Notes: generated from the letters alone by a model not told the origin. A stretch of 52,355 nt of DNA from Algoriphagus alkaliphilus (GCF_900103735.1 NZ_FMXE01000035.1:1-52355); one strand, 5' to 3'; shown: positions 23,920-33,457, numbered from the stretch's first letter. Program-made: numbers and translations.

Positions 23920-25692
23920 TTGAGCTTAGAAAAAGAAAAAGAATCGTCAGGCGAAATCGTCGACATGAAAGTACTGCAGCAGCTTTACTCCTTCGTAAAG
24001 CCTTATAAAGCGCAGTTTTACTTTCTGGTCTTTTTGACGATTGCCATGGCGATTTTGGCACCGACCCGACCTTATTTTATTCAGATTGCCATTGATGATT
24101 ATGTTGCTATGGGCGATACGGCAGGTCTGGTAAGGATCATTTACATTCTGGTGGGGCTGATGATTTTGCAGGCCCTTGTACAGTGGGCTCACACCTATTA
24201 TTCTGGCTGGATAGGTCAATTGATCATCAAGGATATACGGGTAAGATTGTATAAGCACCTACTCAAGCTCCGTCTCAGGTTTTTTGACAATACACCGATA
24301 GGCCGCTTGGTGACACGAAATGTCTCCGATATAGAAACTCTTGCCGATGTATTTAGTGAAGGGCTTGCAGCGATTATCGGAGATCTGCTTCAGATCATCA
24401 CGATTTTGGGGGTGATGTTTTACATTGATTGGAAGCTGACCTTGGTGAGTTTGTGTACTCTACCGCTTTTGATAATTTCCACCTACGTCTTCAAGGAAAA
24501 AATCAAAGTCACCTTCAATGATGTCAGAAATGCGGTCTCCAACCTGAATTCATTCCTTCAGGAACACATCACTGGGATGAATATTGTGCAGATTTTCAAC
24601 CGGGAACAGCGGGAATTCGAAAAATTCAAAGACATCAATCGGGAGCATCGCACGGCCCACATTCGCTCAGTCCTGTATTATTCCATTTATTTTCCTGTCG
24701 CAGAAATTATCCAAGCCATCGGAATAGGCTTGGTGGTATGGTATGGTGCAGTGGGTGTTTTGGGACTTGAATTGCAAATTGGTATCCTGATATCTTTTAT
24801 CATGTACCTTCAGCTGTTTTTCAGACCGATCCGTCAGATCGCTGATCGGTTCAACACCCTGCAAATGGGCGTTGTCAGTTCCTCACGGATTTTTAAACTT
24901 TTGGCAAGCACAGATAATATCGCAAATGAAGGCAATTACAAGCCTGAAAAAATCAAGGGAAACATCCGACTTGAAAATGTTTGGTTTGCCTATGTGGACG
25001 AGGAATATGTACTTAAAAACATCACTTTTGAGGTAAAAGCCGGACAAACTATTGCACTGGTGGGAGCAACAGGTGCAGGAAAATCCTCGATTATCAACCT
25101 TATTTCAAGATTCTACGAAATCAATCAGGGTCAGATATTCATCGATGGTACTGAGATCAGAGAATATGAATTGGGAACTTTGAGAAAGCATATTGGAGTT
25201 GTACTTCAGGATGTGTTCCTTTTCTCCAACACGATCTATCACAATATAACGCTAGGAAATCCGGCTATTTCCAGAGAGCAGGTCCTCGAAGCTGCCGAAA
25301 ATGTAGGTGCACGGAAATTCATTGAGCGGCTTCCCGGAGGATTGGATTACAACGTAATGGAGCGCGGCGCTACGCTTTCAGGGGGCCAAAGACAGTTGAT
25401 TTCATTCGTCAGGGCCATGGTTTACAATCCCGAAATCCTAATTTTAGACGAAGCCACCTCTTCCGTCGACAGTGAAACCGAAGAATTGATTCAGGAATCC
25501 ACTGAGAAAATGATGAAAGGCAGAACTTCAATTGTGATCGCTCACCGGCTTTCCACCATCCAAAAAGCGGACAAGATTCTCGTCCTTCACAAAGGTGAAA
25601 TCGTAGAATCGGGAACGCATGATTCGCTTCTTGATTTGGGAGGTTACTATACTCAACTTCATCAAATGCAGCTGAAGATGATGGCGATTTAA
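23920..25692 (+). CDS. ABC exporter, fused membrane and ATPase domains (MsbA-like)
   Basis: A 590-residue half-transporter with a six-helix transmembrane domain (about 25-310) and a nucleotide-binding domain (about 345-585). Walker A is GATGAGKSS at 382-390, the signature LSGGQ at 486-490, Walker B ILILDEATSS with Asp510/Glu511, and the switch His in IAHRLST. It works as a homodimer or heterodimer; the substrate (lipid, peptide or drug) is unknown. TTG 23920 is the first start after the truA stop; ATG 23965 is an alternative that shortens a non-conserved tail. Confidence 0.92.
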   Translation: MSLEKEKESSGEIVDMKVLQQLYSFVKPYKAQFYFLVFLTIAMAILAPTRPYFIQIAIDDYVAMGDTAGLVRIIYILVGLMILQALVQWAHTYYSGWIGQLIIKDIRVRLYKHLLKLRLRFFDNTPIGRLVTRNVSDIETLADVFSEGLAAIIGDLLQIITILGVMFYIDWKLTLVSLCTLPLLIISTYVFKEKIKVTFNDVRNAVSNLNSFLQEHITGMNIVQIFNREQREFEKFKDINREHRTAHIRSVLYYSIYFPVAEIIQAIGIGLVVWYGAVGVLGLELQIGILISFIMYLQLFFRPIRQIADRFNTLQMGVVSSSRIFKLLASTDNIANEGNYKPEKIKGNIRLENVWFAYVDEEYVLKNITFEVKAGQTIALVGATGAGKSSIINLISRFYEINQGQIFIDGTEIREYELGTLRKHIGVVLQDVFLFSNTIYHNITLGNPAISREQVLEAAENVGARKFIERLPGGLDYNVMERGATLSGGQRQLISFVRAMVYNPEILILDEATSSVDSETEELIQESTEKMMKGRTSIVIAHRLSTIQKADKILVLHKGEIVESGTHDSLLDLGGYYTQLHQMQLKMMAI

Positions 25693-25726
25693 TTCAGTGA
25701 TCAACTTTAAACCAACTATCAATCCA

Positions 25727-26308
25727 GTGAAATATCGTATTCTATTTATCCTCATTTTATTGCCTTTTCTGGGTTTTGCGCAAGAAAGGGGCGTAGGAAT
25801 CCGATTGGGAGAGCCATTTGCGCTGACCTACAAGGATTTTATTGAAGATTACCTTTCCTATGAAATCATGCTCGGTAGCGGCGGAGTCAACGGATCAAAC
25901 TACTATAAGCGCGCCTTTGAAAACAATCCCCCCAACTCCAACGCTTTCTACCTTTCACATGCGGCTTCACGGGGCGTAAACCTGAATTTCAGAATGGCCC
26001 TGCATGAAGACATTACCGATACATTTGAGATCACTACAGGCTACCTGTTAGGGTATGCGGGTGCAGGCGTCCAGTTGCGAACCACCCGAGTCAGTTATGT
26101 ATATCAGCCAGGACCGGTGGTAGCCGGACCTGTCTTGTCGGAAGACCGGTCAAACCTGGACATCGGGCCGGAAGTATTTGCCGGAGCAGAATACTATTTT
26201 GATGACTTGCCCATCAGTGTTTTTGCAGAAGTGGGTGTGTTTTTGGAATTGATCGACCGGATCAACTTCAGAGGACAGGGAGGAATCGGCGTACGCTATC
26301 TGTTTTGA
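25727..26308 (+). CDS. Predicted secreted outer-membrane-type hypothetical protein
   Basis: About 193 residues with a signal peptide (KYRILFILILLPFLGFAQ) and a body of alternating aromatic and polar residues ending in GIGVRYLF, the terminal aromatic pattern of small outer-membrane beta-barrels. GEPFALTYKDFI and AGAEYYFDDLPISVFAEVGVFLEL fit such barrels. I do not recognise a named family. I use GTG 25727, at the signal peptide; GTG 25697 adds 10 residues. It is 34 bases after the ABC gene and 2 bases before the next, so it is probably in the same operon. Confidence 0.7.
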   Translation: MKYRILFILILLPFLGFAQERGVGIRLGEPFALTYKDFIEDYLSYEIMLGSGGVNGSNYYKRAFENNPPNSNAFYLSHAASRGVNLNFRMALHEDITDTFEITTGYLLGYAGAGVQLRTTRVSYVYQPGPVVAGPVLSEDRSNLDIGPEVFAGAEYYFDDLPISVFAEVGVFLELIDRINFRGQGGIGVRYLF

Positions 26309-26310
26309 AA

Positions 26311-26823
26311 ATGAAAAGAACAGGGATTGCTTTTGTGATTTTACTTGCCGTCTCAACGGTTTTCTACTTCATTTTTGACCGACTTGGGGGAAATAACCCC
26401 ATCGAAATTGAGTTGGTAGAGGCCTATCCTCCTACGCTGGCCGGAAAATATTTTATCGGGCAGCCACAGGATCAGGAGTTGGGGAATACGTTTCGATCGA
26501 TTGAGACATTGTTGTCTCTCAACCCCGGAAAGAAAATCCACACCGTTTATTTTGAAGAGCCAAAGGGGAAATTGGATACCATGAAAGTATTTGTCGGTCT
26601 GGATTTACCCTTTGCACCAGCTGATTTGGAACTATTGGGATTTGCAGAGGCTAGGCACATGCGAGCAACAATAAAAAGAAACAAATGGGTGATGCCAAGT
26701 CCTGACCAGGTAAAGAAGGAGATTGAAGCCTCAGCCAAATCGCAAAATCTTTTACTTACCGGAATTTTTATTGACCGGATAATCAGCGAATCTGAAGTTC
26801 AGGTGATCGCACCGATCCGATAG
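26311..26823 (+). CDS. Membrane-anchored hypothetical protein, possibly GyrI-like fold
   Basis: About 170 residues: one N-terminal transmembrane helix (GIAFVILLAVSTVFYFIF, about 4-22) and a soluble domain. Segments such as AGKYFIGQPQ, IHTVYFEEPKGKLD and KVFVGLDLPF loosely follow the GyrI-like small-molecule-binding fold (YF...G, vyfddP...), but this is a weak resemblance. It starts 2 bases after the preceding gene. Function unknown. Confidence 0.65.
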   Translation: MKRTGIAFVILLAVSTVFYFIFDRLGGNNPIEIELVEAYPPTLAGKYFIGQPQDQELGNTFRSIETLLSLNPGKKIHTVYFEEPKGKLDTMKVFVGLDLPFAPADLELLGFAEARHMRATIKRNKWVMPSPDQVKKEIEASAKSQNLLLTGIFIDRIISESEVQVIAPIR

Positions 26824-27017
26824 CTATTCTTTTGGGGTTTTAAACCCAACCTTGGCATGAAACCTGCAGTGAAAGAGTAAAAATAATTTAAAACCGAGTA
26901 CGCCGGAATACCTACAATCAAGGGAATATTTACCAGCCATCTGTCCGCCCTTGGCAAGTGAGAAATTCCTCACGTTAGCTAACTGGATATGCGATCAAAT
27001 TTTAATCCTATAAAATC

Positions 27018-27569
27018 ATGCGAAATCTAACTTTAATTTTTGGCCTGGCTGTGGTATTGGCCTTTCAGGCATGTGAAGGTCCGGAAGGCCTACCGGGATT
27101 GCAAGGTCCTCCGGGTCCTCAAGGACAACAAGGCGCACCCGGTGTAAATATTGTAGCCACCACCTACGAAGCCACCGTTGATTTTACAGCAGCAAATGAT
27201 TGGGAAGCCTTTCTGGAATTTCCCGAAGAGTTGATGGAAAGTGACGTTGTATTGACCTATATCCTTTGGGATGTAGTCCAGGGAAGAAAAATATGGAGAG
27301 CTGTCCCTCAAACTGTCTTTTTTCCTGAAGGGCCTTTGGTTTACAATTTCGATTTTACACAGGCAGATATTCGTCTCTTCCTTGAAGGGACGATTAATTT
27401 GAGAACTTTAGATCCGGTTTGGACTCAAGATCAAAAATTTAGAATTGTTGTAGTTCCCTCGGATTTTCCAAAAGGGCGAATTGATTGGACCAACTATGAT
27501 GCAGTGACCAAAATGTTCGGAATAACAGATACTCAGTTCCGGAAATTAGAGCCTAAAAAGAAATATTAA
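27018..27569 (+). CDS. Lipoprotein with a short collagen-like repeat
   Basis: A 183-residue predicted lipoprotein. Lipobox FQAC places the lipidated Cys at about residue 19. Directly behind it is a run of Gly-X-Y triplets (EGPEGLPGLQGPPGPQG, then QQGAPG; about 7 triplets), then a globular domain of about 140 residues (WEAFLEFPEELMESDVVLTYILW). Short collagen-like stalks of this type are frequent in Bacteroidota surface lipoproteins. Whether it is surface-exposed cannot be told. A terminator follows. Confidence 0.8.
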   Translation: MRNLTLIFGLAVVLAFQACEGPEGLPGLQGPPGPQGQQGAPGVNIVATTYEATVDFTAANDWEAFLEFPEELMESDVVLTYILWDVVQGRKIWRAVPQTVFFPEGPLVYNFDFTQADIRLFLEGTINLRTLDPVWTQDQKFRIVVVPSDFPKGRIDWTNYDAVTKMFGITDTQFRKLEPKKKY

Positions 27570-27590
27570 AAGTAAACCAACTCTTACCTC

Positions 27591-27624
27591 AAGCGAGGCC
27601 CGGAAATCCAGGCTTCGCTTTTTT
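27591..27624 (+). terminator. Terminator after the collagen-like lipoprotein gene
   Basis: AAGCGAGGCC paired with GGCTTCGCTT (one bulge), followed by TTTT. Confidence 0.75.
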
Positions 27625-27660
27625 ATTTTGAGGCAATCCCTCCAAAAATAATTTGGTGCT

Positions 27661-27668
27661 TATCTTTG
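27661..27668 (+). promoter_or_regulatory. -7 promoter box of hemE
   Basis: TATCTTTG, exact TAnnTTTG, 4 bases before the ATG at 27673. The mRNA is probably leaderless or nearly so. Confidence 0.65.
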
Positions 27669-27672
27669 CGGC

Positions 27673-28698
27673 ATGCAACTCAAAAACGATCTACTGCTTC
27701 GCGCAGCCAGAGGTGAAAAAACAGAAAGAACTCCAGTTTGGCTGATGCGTCAGGCAGGTCGAATCCTGCCCGAATACCGCGCAGTCCGTGAATCTGTCAG
27801 TGGATTCATTGAACTAGCCCAAACTCCGGAACTTGCCGCGGAAGTCACTATACAGCCTGTTGACATTTTGGATGTGGATGCAGCCATTATTTTCTCTGAC
27901 ATTTTGGTCATTCCCGAGGCGATGGGTTTGCCTTACGAAATGATTGAAAAACGAGGGCCGTGGTTTCCGAATACAGTGCGAAGCAATTCGGATTTGAAAA
28001 AGTTGCGCGTAGCAGATGGAGATTATGATTTGAAATACGTGATCGATGCTATCCAAATCACCAAAAAGGCCCTCAACGGGCGCGTCCCTCTGATCGGATT
28101 TGCAGGGGCTCCTTGGACGATTTTTGCCTATATGGTTGAAGGAAGCGGTAGCAAGACTTTTTCAAAATCACGGGAAATGCTGTATCGCGATCCAGTCTTC
28201 TCCCAAAAACTACTTCAGCTAATCACCGACTCCACAATCAATTATCTCAAAGCACAGATCCGTTCCGGTGTAGATTTGGTTCAGATTTTTGACAGTTGGG
28301 CGGGGATTCTTGGGCCGAAGCAATACAAAGAATTCTCTTTAAACTATATTTCGCAAATATGCGATGCCATCACAGAAGTTCCAGTTACGGTCTTTGCCAA
28401 GGGTGCATTTTTCGCAAGAGAAGAAATGGGACAGCTCAATTGTGAGACAATCGGTCTAGACTGGAATATGGGAATTGCAGAATCTAGAAGATTGATCGGA
28501 TCATCTAAAACACTTCAAGGAAACTTAGACCCGGCAGCACTTTATGGCAATCCTGATCAAGTTCGTGCAGCTACAATTGAGATGATGGAGCAGTTTCGAG
28601 GCACACGTCACATCGCCAATCTTGGCCATGGAGTCTACCCGGATATTGATCCCGAAATGGTCAAGATCTTTATCCAAACTGTTAAAGAATTTTCATAG
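27673..28698 (+). CDS. hemE: Uroporphyrinogen decarboxylase
   Basis: A 341-residue TIM-barrel enzyme that converts uroporphyrinogen III to coproporphyrinogen III in heme synthesis. The N-terminal signature [17 protein letters not shown] carries the conserved Arg pair; [12 protein letters not shown] and [16 protein letters not shown] are further signatures, and Asp and Tyr in IFDSWAG lie in the active site. It is a single-gene unit with its own promoter and terminator. hemB lies about 9 kb away, so the pathway is scattered. Confidence 0.96.
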   Translation: MQLKNDLLLRAARGEKTERTPVWLMRQAGRILPEYRAVRESVSGFIELAQTPELAAEVTIQPVDILDVDAAIIFSDILVIPEAMGLPYEMIEKRGPWFPNTVRSNSDLKKLRVADGDYDLKYVIDAIQITKKALNGRVPLIGFAGAPWTIFAYMVEGSGSKTFSKSREMLYRDPVFSQKLLQLITDSTINYLKAQIRSGVDLVQIFDSWAGILGPKQYKEFSLNYISQICDAITEVPVTVFAKGAFFAREEMGQLNCETIGLDWNMGIAESRRLIGSSKTLQGNLDPAALYGNPDQVRAATIEMMEQFRGTRHIANLGHGVYPDIDPEMVKIFIQTVKEFS

Positions 28699-28736
28699 GT
28701 ATTGTTCTCCTGTACTTGGAAAAAGCAATTACTTAG

Positions 28737-28771
28737 CCCTCAATTCATTTTTAGATTGAGGGTCTTTTTTT
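28737..28771 (+). terminator. Terminator of hemE
   Basis: CCCTCAAT and ATTGAGGG (8 bp) with a 10-base loop, followed by TCTTTTTTT. Confidence 0.85.
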
Positions 28772-29009
28772 GACCTCACATCAAATAAAGCGTGTAAAAT
28801 CTGCCGTGCCCGGTTGAGAATTTGACGGAAATTTTGAATAAAATTTAAAATTCTTCATCTATCACTTAATTTTTTTACCGTTTTTTTCAATTTGCTTTGC
28901 TTTTGTTAATTTTTTGATATTAAATTAACCTCGAATTAATAATAAAAGCATATAAGTTTCGATTATTAGTTCAAAAACAAACCTATCTCAAACCAAAACC
29001 TATTAATTT
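28772..29009. other. AT-rich leader region of the DUF6733 gene
   Basis: About 240 bases of very AT-rich DNA between the hemE terminator and the next start codon, with no alternative gene. A long 5' leader is possible. No exact TAnnTTTG box was found. Confidence 0.4.
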
Positions 29010-29750
29010 ATGAAAAACAGATTTACTCTGAAGTCTGCTATGCGGGTAACTTTCCTAGCAGCACTTTGCGCCCTGTCGAGTATTACAGAAACCCTCGCAC
29101 AGGAGGAAAAACAATTCAACTTTTCTGTAGCGTTGAATTCCGACCAATTCTTCGGGTTTTATCCCACTTTTCAGGGATCCTATGGATTTTCGGAAAAGAC
29201 ACAATTCACCTTCTACGGAATCCACTGGGGTGGTGGAACGGCAGCGGCATGGGGCAATTGGACTGAATTCGGCATTGGCGCAAACTTCCAGGCAGCTGAA
29301 GGACTATCAATCAATCCACAACTTGGTGTTTTGAGTGGAAATCTGCTTAGCTCCGGTACAAGGGGGCCCGCCATTTTCGGAGACGGTATTGTACCAAACC
29401 TGACCGTAAACCTGTTGAAAGAAAAAATAGAAGGCCAATTTTACTACGGCTATTATGCACCGATCCGCGATAAAGCTCCTTCCAATGGTACTACCCTTGC
29501 TTACACACACTACTGGTTGAATTTAGGATTTAGAGCAAGTGAATTTTTCTCAATAGGCGCTCACTATGAGCAACTGATCAATTCTGGCGGATCTAATGTT
29601 GAAACTTCAACTGACGTATATCAGTGGCTCGGCCCATATGTTCAATTCGCTAAGCCTGGAGGAGGACCATTTGCAAGATTCTCTTTTGGAACTGACCTTG
29701 TAGAAGGCAATGATTCCTTCTTCAAACTCACTACTGGGTTCTCCTTTTAA
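29010..29750 (+). CDS. DUF6733-family outer-membrane protein
   Basis: A 246-residue protein with a signal peptide (1-30, cleavage near ETLAQ) and a body of amphipathic strands: SDQFFGFYPTFQGSYGF, GIHWGGGTAAAWGNWTEFG, a YYAPIRDKAP loop and terminal LTTGFSF. The WGGG and aromatic-girdle pattern match DUF6733, a predicted beta-barrel family of unknown substrate. It is monocistronic, between two terminators, with a long AT-rich leader. Confidence 0.82.
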   Translation: MKNRFTLKSAMRVTFLAALCALSSITETLAQEEKQFNFSVALNSDQFFGFYPTFQGSYGFSEKTQFTFYGIHWGGGTAAAWGNWTEFGIGANFQAAEGLSINPQLGVLSGNLLSSGTRGPAIFGDGIVPNLTVNLLKEKIEGQFYYGYYAPIRDKAPSNGTTLAYTHYWLNLGFRASEFFSIGAHYEQLINSGGSNVETSTDVYQWLGPYVQFAKPGGGPFARFSFGTDLVEGNDSFFKLTTGFSF

Positions 29751-29775
29751 ATCAATTAACCTTACAAGAATAAAG

Positions 29776-29806
29776 AAGCCGGGCTTTTATCGAAGTCCGG
29801 CTTTTG
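29776..29806. terminator. Terminator between the DUF6733 and MOSC genes
   Basis: AAGCCGG paired with CCGGCTT with T run on the plus strand; lies between convergent genes, with its end 2 bases from the MOSC stop. Confidence 0.75.
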
Positions 29807-29807
29807 G

Positions 29808-30617
29808 TTATTCAAGCGGTAGGATATGATCCCCTATTCTGACTTTGCCAGTTCCTAAGGCGACCACATTTTGCCCGAAATAAACTTTGCTGTTAATTGT
29901 GCGATAGCCGGAAAGCGTTTTTAGAGGTTCTTTACTTTTCTCCCCTGTTTCTTGATCAACTGTGGTCATCACACATCGTGCGCAGGGCTTTACGATCTGA
30001 AATTCCGAGTCGCCAATTTTGATTTTGCAAAGTGAATCCTCTTGAAATGCCACCCCTCCCGAAAAAACGATATTTGGCCTAAACCGATCCATCGGAACTG
30101 GAATTTCCAGGCGGGAATTCAAGTCGTTCAAGGATTCCTGACCAATAATCAAATAAGGCATGCCATCAGCAAAGCTGACTGATTCTCCATTTACTGCATA
30201 ACGGGGATCAACTTTTCGATGAGAGTTTTCGGGCATTACTACCAAGTTTACCTGCAAGCCTAGCACTGCTGAAAACCATTTGTCAATTTCAGGATGAACC
30301 ACTTTAGCTATAACTTGATCATCCCAAATAATCACCAACACTTCTGGGCCTGTGGCTACCTCAAATGGAATTTGAATCGATTTTTCTTTTTCATTGCTCC
30401 GAAATACGATCGACTCATTTTCACCTAATTCTACTGATAATAAAGCTAACTGAGGATAATCGCGTTGCGAAATAAATAGTCCCTCCTCGTCTACAAGCAT
30501 CCATCGCCGGTCGAACTGAAAGCCTTTCTCCTCCACTAAAGCCTCTGAAAGACGAATCCCCACAAGTGATTTGATTGGGTAAATAAAAATATCCTGAACA
30601 ACGAGCTTATTTTTCAT
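29808..30617 (-). CDS. MOSC-domain protein (molybdenum cofactor-linked)
   Basis: A 269-residue protein with an N-terminal MOSC beta-barrel domain (about 1-120: VQDIFIYPIKSLVGIRLSEA, FDRRWMLVD) and a C-terminal MOSC domain (about 125-265). The MOSC cysteines are in KPCARCVMTTVD; the first (PCARC) is the proposed sulfur or Moco ligand. The architecture resembles mARC/YcbX proteins that reduce N-hydroxylated compounds. A redox partner domain is absent. It is preceded by a -7 box only 4 bases from the start codon. Confidence 0.88.
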   Translation of the reverse strand: MKNKLVVQDIFIYPIKSLVGIRLSEALVEEKGFQFDRRWMLVDEEGLFISQRDYPQLALLSVELGENESIVFRSNEKEKSIQIPFEVATGPEVLVIIWDDQVIAKVVHPEIDKWFSAVLGLQVNLVVMPENSHRKVDPRYAVNGESVSFADGMPYLIIGQESLNDLNSRLEIPVPMDRFRPNIVFSGGVAFQEDSLCKIKIGDSEFQIVKPCARCVMTTVDQETGEKSKEPLKTLSGYRTINSKVYFGQNVVALGTGKVRIGDHILPLE

Positions 30618-30621
30618 TAAC

Positions 30622-30629
30622 CAAAAATA
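30622..30629 (-). promoter_or_regulatory. -7 promoter box of the MOSC gene
   Basis: Minus-strand TATTTTTG, exact TAnnTTTG, 4 bases before the ATG at 30617; almost no leader is expected. Confidence 0.65.
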
Positions 30630-30944
30630 GGAAATAGCCCTGTTCCTTAGCCCAAAAACGACAATTTACTTGAGCTTATGGCTTTTAAAAATGCCCAGGC
30701 AGAAGCGAATTCAAGGTGTTTTGTAATGTGAATCACTGCAAACCCTAAAAGAAGGACTAAAATCCATTTGGCTCGTTCCCGGTTTTGGTTTGAAGATAAA
30801 GGTTGCATCAATACTTAGATGCAGCACTTTGAATTGAGGTTGCATGTAATCGTATACTTTTCCAAAGCCTGCCAAATTCGGCAAGTTCATTTTTTCTAAA
30901 AGTGACAATTCGATTTTTTTATTCGAAATGCAATGGCAGTTTGA

Positions 30945-30996
30945 CTGACAATCTGGCACCAAAAAGGCCATTTTCTCCAGTGGCACATGCCTTGAA
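30945..30996 (+). promoter_or_regulatory. Candidate stress or sigma-54-type promoter of dnaK
   Basis: CTGACAATCTGGCACC (30945-30960) and TGGCACATGCCTTGAA (30981-30996). The latter has GG and TTG elements at -24/-12 spacing, although the usual C after TTG is A. It lies 46 bases before the dnaK start. Weak but specific. Confidence 0.35.
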
Positions 30997-31042
30997 GAAA
31001 GGGGAATGTACAATAAATGCAACTATCTAAATCTATATAACA

Positions 31043-32956
31043 ATGGGAAAAATTATAGGCATTGACTTGGGTACCACCAACTCCTGCGTAGCCGTAATGG
31101 AAGGTAACGAACCCGTAGTCATTCAAAACAGCGAAGGAAGAAGAACCACCCCTTCAATTGTGGCTTTTCTTGACAACGGAAACGGTGAGCGAAAAGTAGG
31201 TGATCCCGCAAAGCGTCAGGCTATCACTAACCCTGCAAATACCATTTCCTCAGTAAAGCGATTTATGGGAAAGAAATTCTCTGAAGTTTCAGCTGAGAAA
31301 AAGCATGCATCTTACAAAGTAGAGCAAGGAACAAACGATACTGTTGTCGTAAGAATCGGCGACAGATCCTATACGCCTCAGGAGCTTTCTGCGATGATTC
31401 TTCAGAAAATGAAGAGCACTGCTGAAGATTTCTTGGGACAAACTGTTACTGAAGCCGTCATCACAGTTCCCGCATATTTTAACGACGCAGAACGTCAGGC
31501 CACCAAAGAGGCCGGACAAATTGCAGGTCTTGAAGTAAAGCGCATCATCAACGAACCTACGGCAGCTGCTTTGGCATACGGGATGGACAAGAAGCACCAA
31601 GACATGAAAATCGCAGTGTATGACCTTGGCGGTGGTACCTTCGATATTTCTATCCTGGAACTTGGCGATGGCGTTTTCGAAGTAAAATCTACCAACGGTG
31701 ACGTTCACTTGGGTGGAGACGACTTTGATCAAGTAATCATCGACTGGCTGGCTAATGAATTCCAAACTGAAGAGCAAATTGATCTAAGAAATGATCCAAT
31801 GGCACTTCAGCGTTTGAAAGAAGCTGCTGAAAAAGCTAAAATCGAGCTTTCCAGCTCTGCTTCTACTGAAATCAACCTGCCATATATCACAGCAACCCAA
31901 ACGGGACCAAAGCACTTGGTTAGACAATTGAGCCGTGCAAAATTTGAGCAGCTATCTGAAACCTTGGTAAGAAGATCGATGGATCCTTGTATCAAGGCCT
32001 TGAAAGATGCAAATATGACTGCTGCTGATATCGACGAAGTCATCTTGGTGGGTGGTTCTACCCGAATCCCCAAAATCCAGGAAGAAGTTGAAAAATTCTT
32101 CGGAAAGAAGCCGTCTAAGGGTGTAAACCCTGATGAGGTTGTGGCAATTGGCGCAGCTATTCAAGGTGGTGTATTGACCGGTGAAGTGAAAGATGTGCTT
32201 CTATTGGACGTCACTCCACTTTCTTTGGGAATCGAAACCATGGGTGGCGTATTCACCAAACTGATCGAGTCCAACACCACTATTCCTACCAAGAAATCAG
32301 AAGTATTCTCAACTGCTGTTGACAATCAGCCTGCCGTGGATATTCACGTGCTTCAAGGTGAAAGATCCTTGGCTAAGGACAACAGATCCATTGGAAGATT
32401 CCAACTTTCTGATATTCCACCTGCACAAAGAGGCGTTCCGCAAATCGAAGTTACATTCGACATCGATGCTAATGGTATTCTGAATGTATCTGCAAAAGAC
32501 AAGGGAACTGGAAAAGAGCAGAAGATCAAAATCGAAGCTTCTTCTGGACTTTCACAGGACGATATCGAACGAATGAAGCGTGAGGCGGAAGCCAATGCGT
32601 CTTCTGATAAGGCCGAAAAAGAAAAAATCGAGAAGTTAAACCAAGCTGACAGCCTAATTTTCCAAACTGAGAAGCAGCTGAAAGAATATGGGGACAAACT
32701 TTCCGGTGGAAACAAGGCTAACATCAGTTCGGCTTTGGAAGCATTGAAATCCGCGCATGGATCCAAAAATCTTGAAGGTATCGATGCTGCAATGGAAAAC
32801 TTGAACAAAGCTTGGGAAGGTGCTTCTCAGGAAATGTACAATTCCACCCAAGGTACTGGTGCACAGCCGGGACCTGATGTCAATGCAGGTGAAGGAACTG
32901 CCGGAGACGGGGTTTCGGATGTAGACTATGAAGAAGTAAGCGAAGACAAGAAGTAA
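31043..32956 (+). CDS. dnaK: Molecular chaperone DnaK (Hsp70)
   Basis: A 637-residue Hsp70. The ATPase domain (about 1-385) opens with [18 protein letters not shown] and has [17 protein letters not shown] and [12 protein letters not shown]; the linker is [13 protein letters not shown], the substrate domain about 395-510 and the helical lid thereafter, ending in the acidic EVSEDKK-type tail. No dnaJ or grpE gene is adjacent; a small GroES-like gene follows. Length is normal. Confidence 0.98.
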   Translation: MGKIIGIDLGTTNSCVAVMEGNEPVVIQNSEGRRTTPSIVAFLDNGNGERKVGDPAKRQAITNPANTISSVKRFMGKKFSEVSAEKKHASYKVEQGTNDTVVVRIGDRSYTPQELSAMILQKMKSTAEDFLGQTVTEAVITVPAYFNDAERQATKEAGQIAGLEVKRIINEPTAAALAYGMDKKHQDMKIAVYDLGGGTFDISILELGDGVFEVKSTNGDVHLGGDDFDQVIIDWLANEFQTEEQIDLRNDPMALQRLKEAAEKAKIELSSSASTEINLPYITATQTGPKHLVRQLSRAKFEQLSETLVRRSMDPCIKALKDANMTAADIDEVILVGGSTRIPKIQEEVEKFFGKKPSKGVNPDEVVAIGAAIQGGVLTGEVKDVLLLDVTPLSLGIETMGGVFTKLIESNTTIPTKKSEVFSTAVDNQPAVDIHVLQGERSLAKDNRSIGRFQLSDIPPAQRGVPQIEVTFDIDANGILNVSAKDKGTGKEQKIKIEASSGLSQDDIERMKREAEANASSDKAEKEKIEKLNQADSLIFQTEKQLKEYGDKLSGGNKANISSALEALKSAHGSKNLEGIDAAMENLNKAWEGASQEMYNSTQGTGAQPGPDVNAGEGTAGDGVSDVDYEEVSEDKK

Positions 32957-32975
32957 TCCAAGCTAAACCAATAAG

Positions 32976-33010
32976 ACGGCACCTTTTTTCGGATTGGTGC
33001 CGTTTCTTTA
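32976..33010 (+). terminator. Terminator of dnaK
   Basis: ACGGCACC paired with GGTGCCGT (8 bp) with a 12-base loop, then TTCTTTATTT. Confidence 0.82.
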
Positions 33011-33082
33011 TTTAGAGCCAGGAATCTAGTATTTTATCATCAAGACTCTTGGCTCTTATTCTTGATCCAATTCAAAAATAAG

Positions 33083-33457
33083 ATGCGACTTACAGCAGAA
33101 AATAAATTGAAGAAACTAATTGTGGTGGGTGACCGGGTTTTGATCAGGTTAATAAAACCAAACGAGAAAACCGGTTCCGGACTTTATCTTCCCCCCGGAG
33201 TGCAGGAAAAAGAAAAAGTGCAGCACGGATACATTATTAAAGCTGGGCCTGGATATCCTATTCCGATGCCTGTAGAAGATAGTGAGCCATGGATGGATCA
33301 GGAGGAAAAAGTTAAGTATGTTCCACTTCAGGCAAAAGAGGGGGACTTAGCCATTTTTCTTCTCTCAGGGGCTCATGAAGTAATTTATGAAGGCGAAAAA
33401 TATTTTATCGTATCCCAAGGAGCTATTTTGATGCTGGAGAGGGAAACAGAACTATAA
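33083..33457 (+). CDS. GroES-like (Cpn10) protein, divergent
   Basis: A 124-residue protein with a Cpn10 fold: VGDRVLIRLIKPNEKTGSGLYLPPGVQEKEKVQHGYIIKAGPG contains the roof and mobile-loop region and LEVVYEGEKYFIVSQGAILM-like ending. It is about 30 residues longer than GroES and has an extra acidic segment (VEDSEPWMDQEEKVKY). It sits 126 bases after dnaK rather than beside groEL, so it is probably a paralogue; whether it caps GroEL is unknown. I use ATG 33083; TTG 33062 is an alternative. Confidence 0.85.
   Translation: MRLTAENKLKKLIVVGDRVLIRLIKPNEKTGSGLYLPPGVQEKEKVQHGYIIKAGPGYPIPMPVEDSEPWMDQEEKVKYVPLQAKEGDLAIFLLSGAHEVIYEGEKYFIVSQGAILMLERETEL

Larger units (their letters stand above)
30618..31042. 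other. Intergenic region upstream of dnaK
   Basis: About 425 bases without a credible gene. It contains the MOSC promoter box, a small hairpin (GCATC-n-GATGC near 30804-30822) and three TGGCA words (30934, 30954, 30981), of which the last resembles a sigma-54 -24/-12 pair. No CIRCE inverted repeat was found. Confidence 0.6.

Noticed and set aside
30711..31022. 103-codon minus-strand frame upstream of dnaK
   Set aside because: No family resemblance, no promoter box, and it covers the expected dnaK regulatory region.
30618..31042. CIRCE element for dnaK
   Set aside because: The 9-bp inverted repeat TTAGCACTC-N9-GAGTGCTAA is not present.
31289..31777. 162-codon minus-strand frame inside dnaK
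   Set aside because: Antisense to the most conserved part of the ATPase domain; no start signal and shadow composition.
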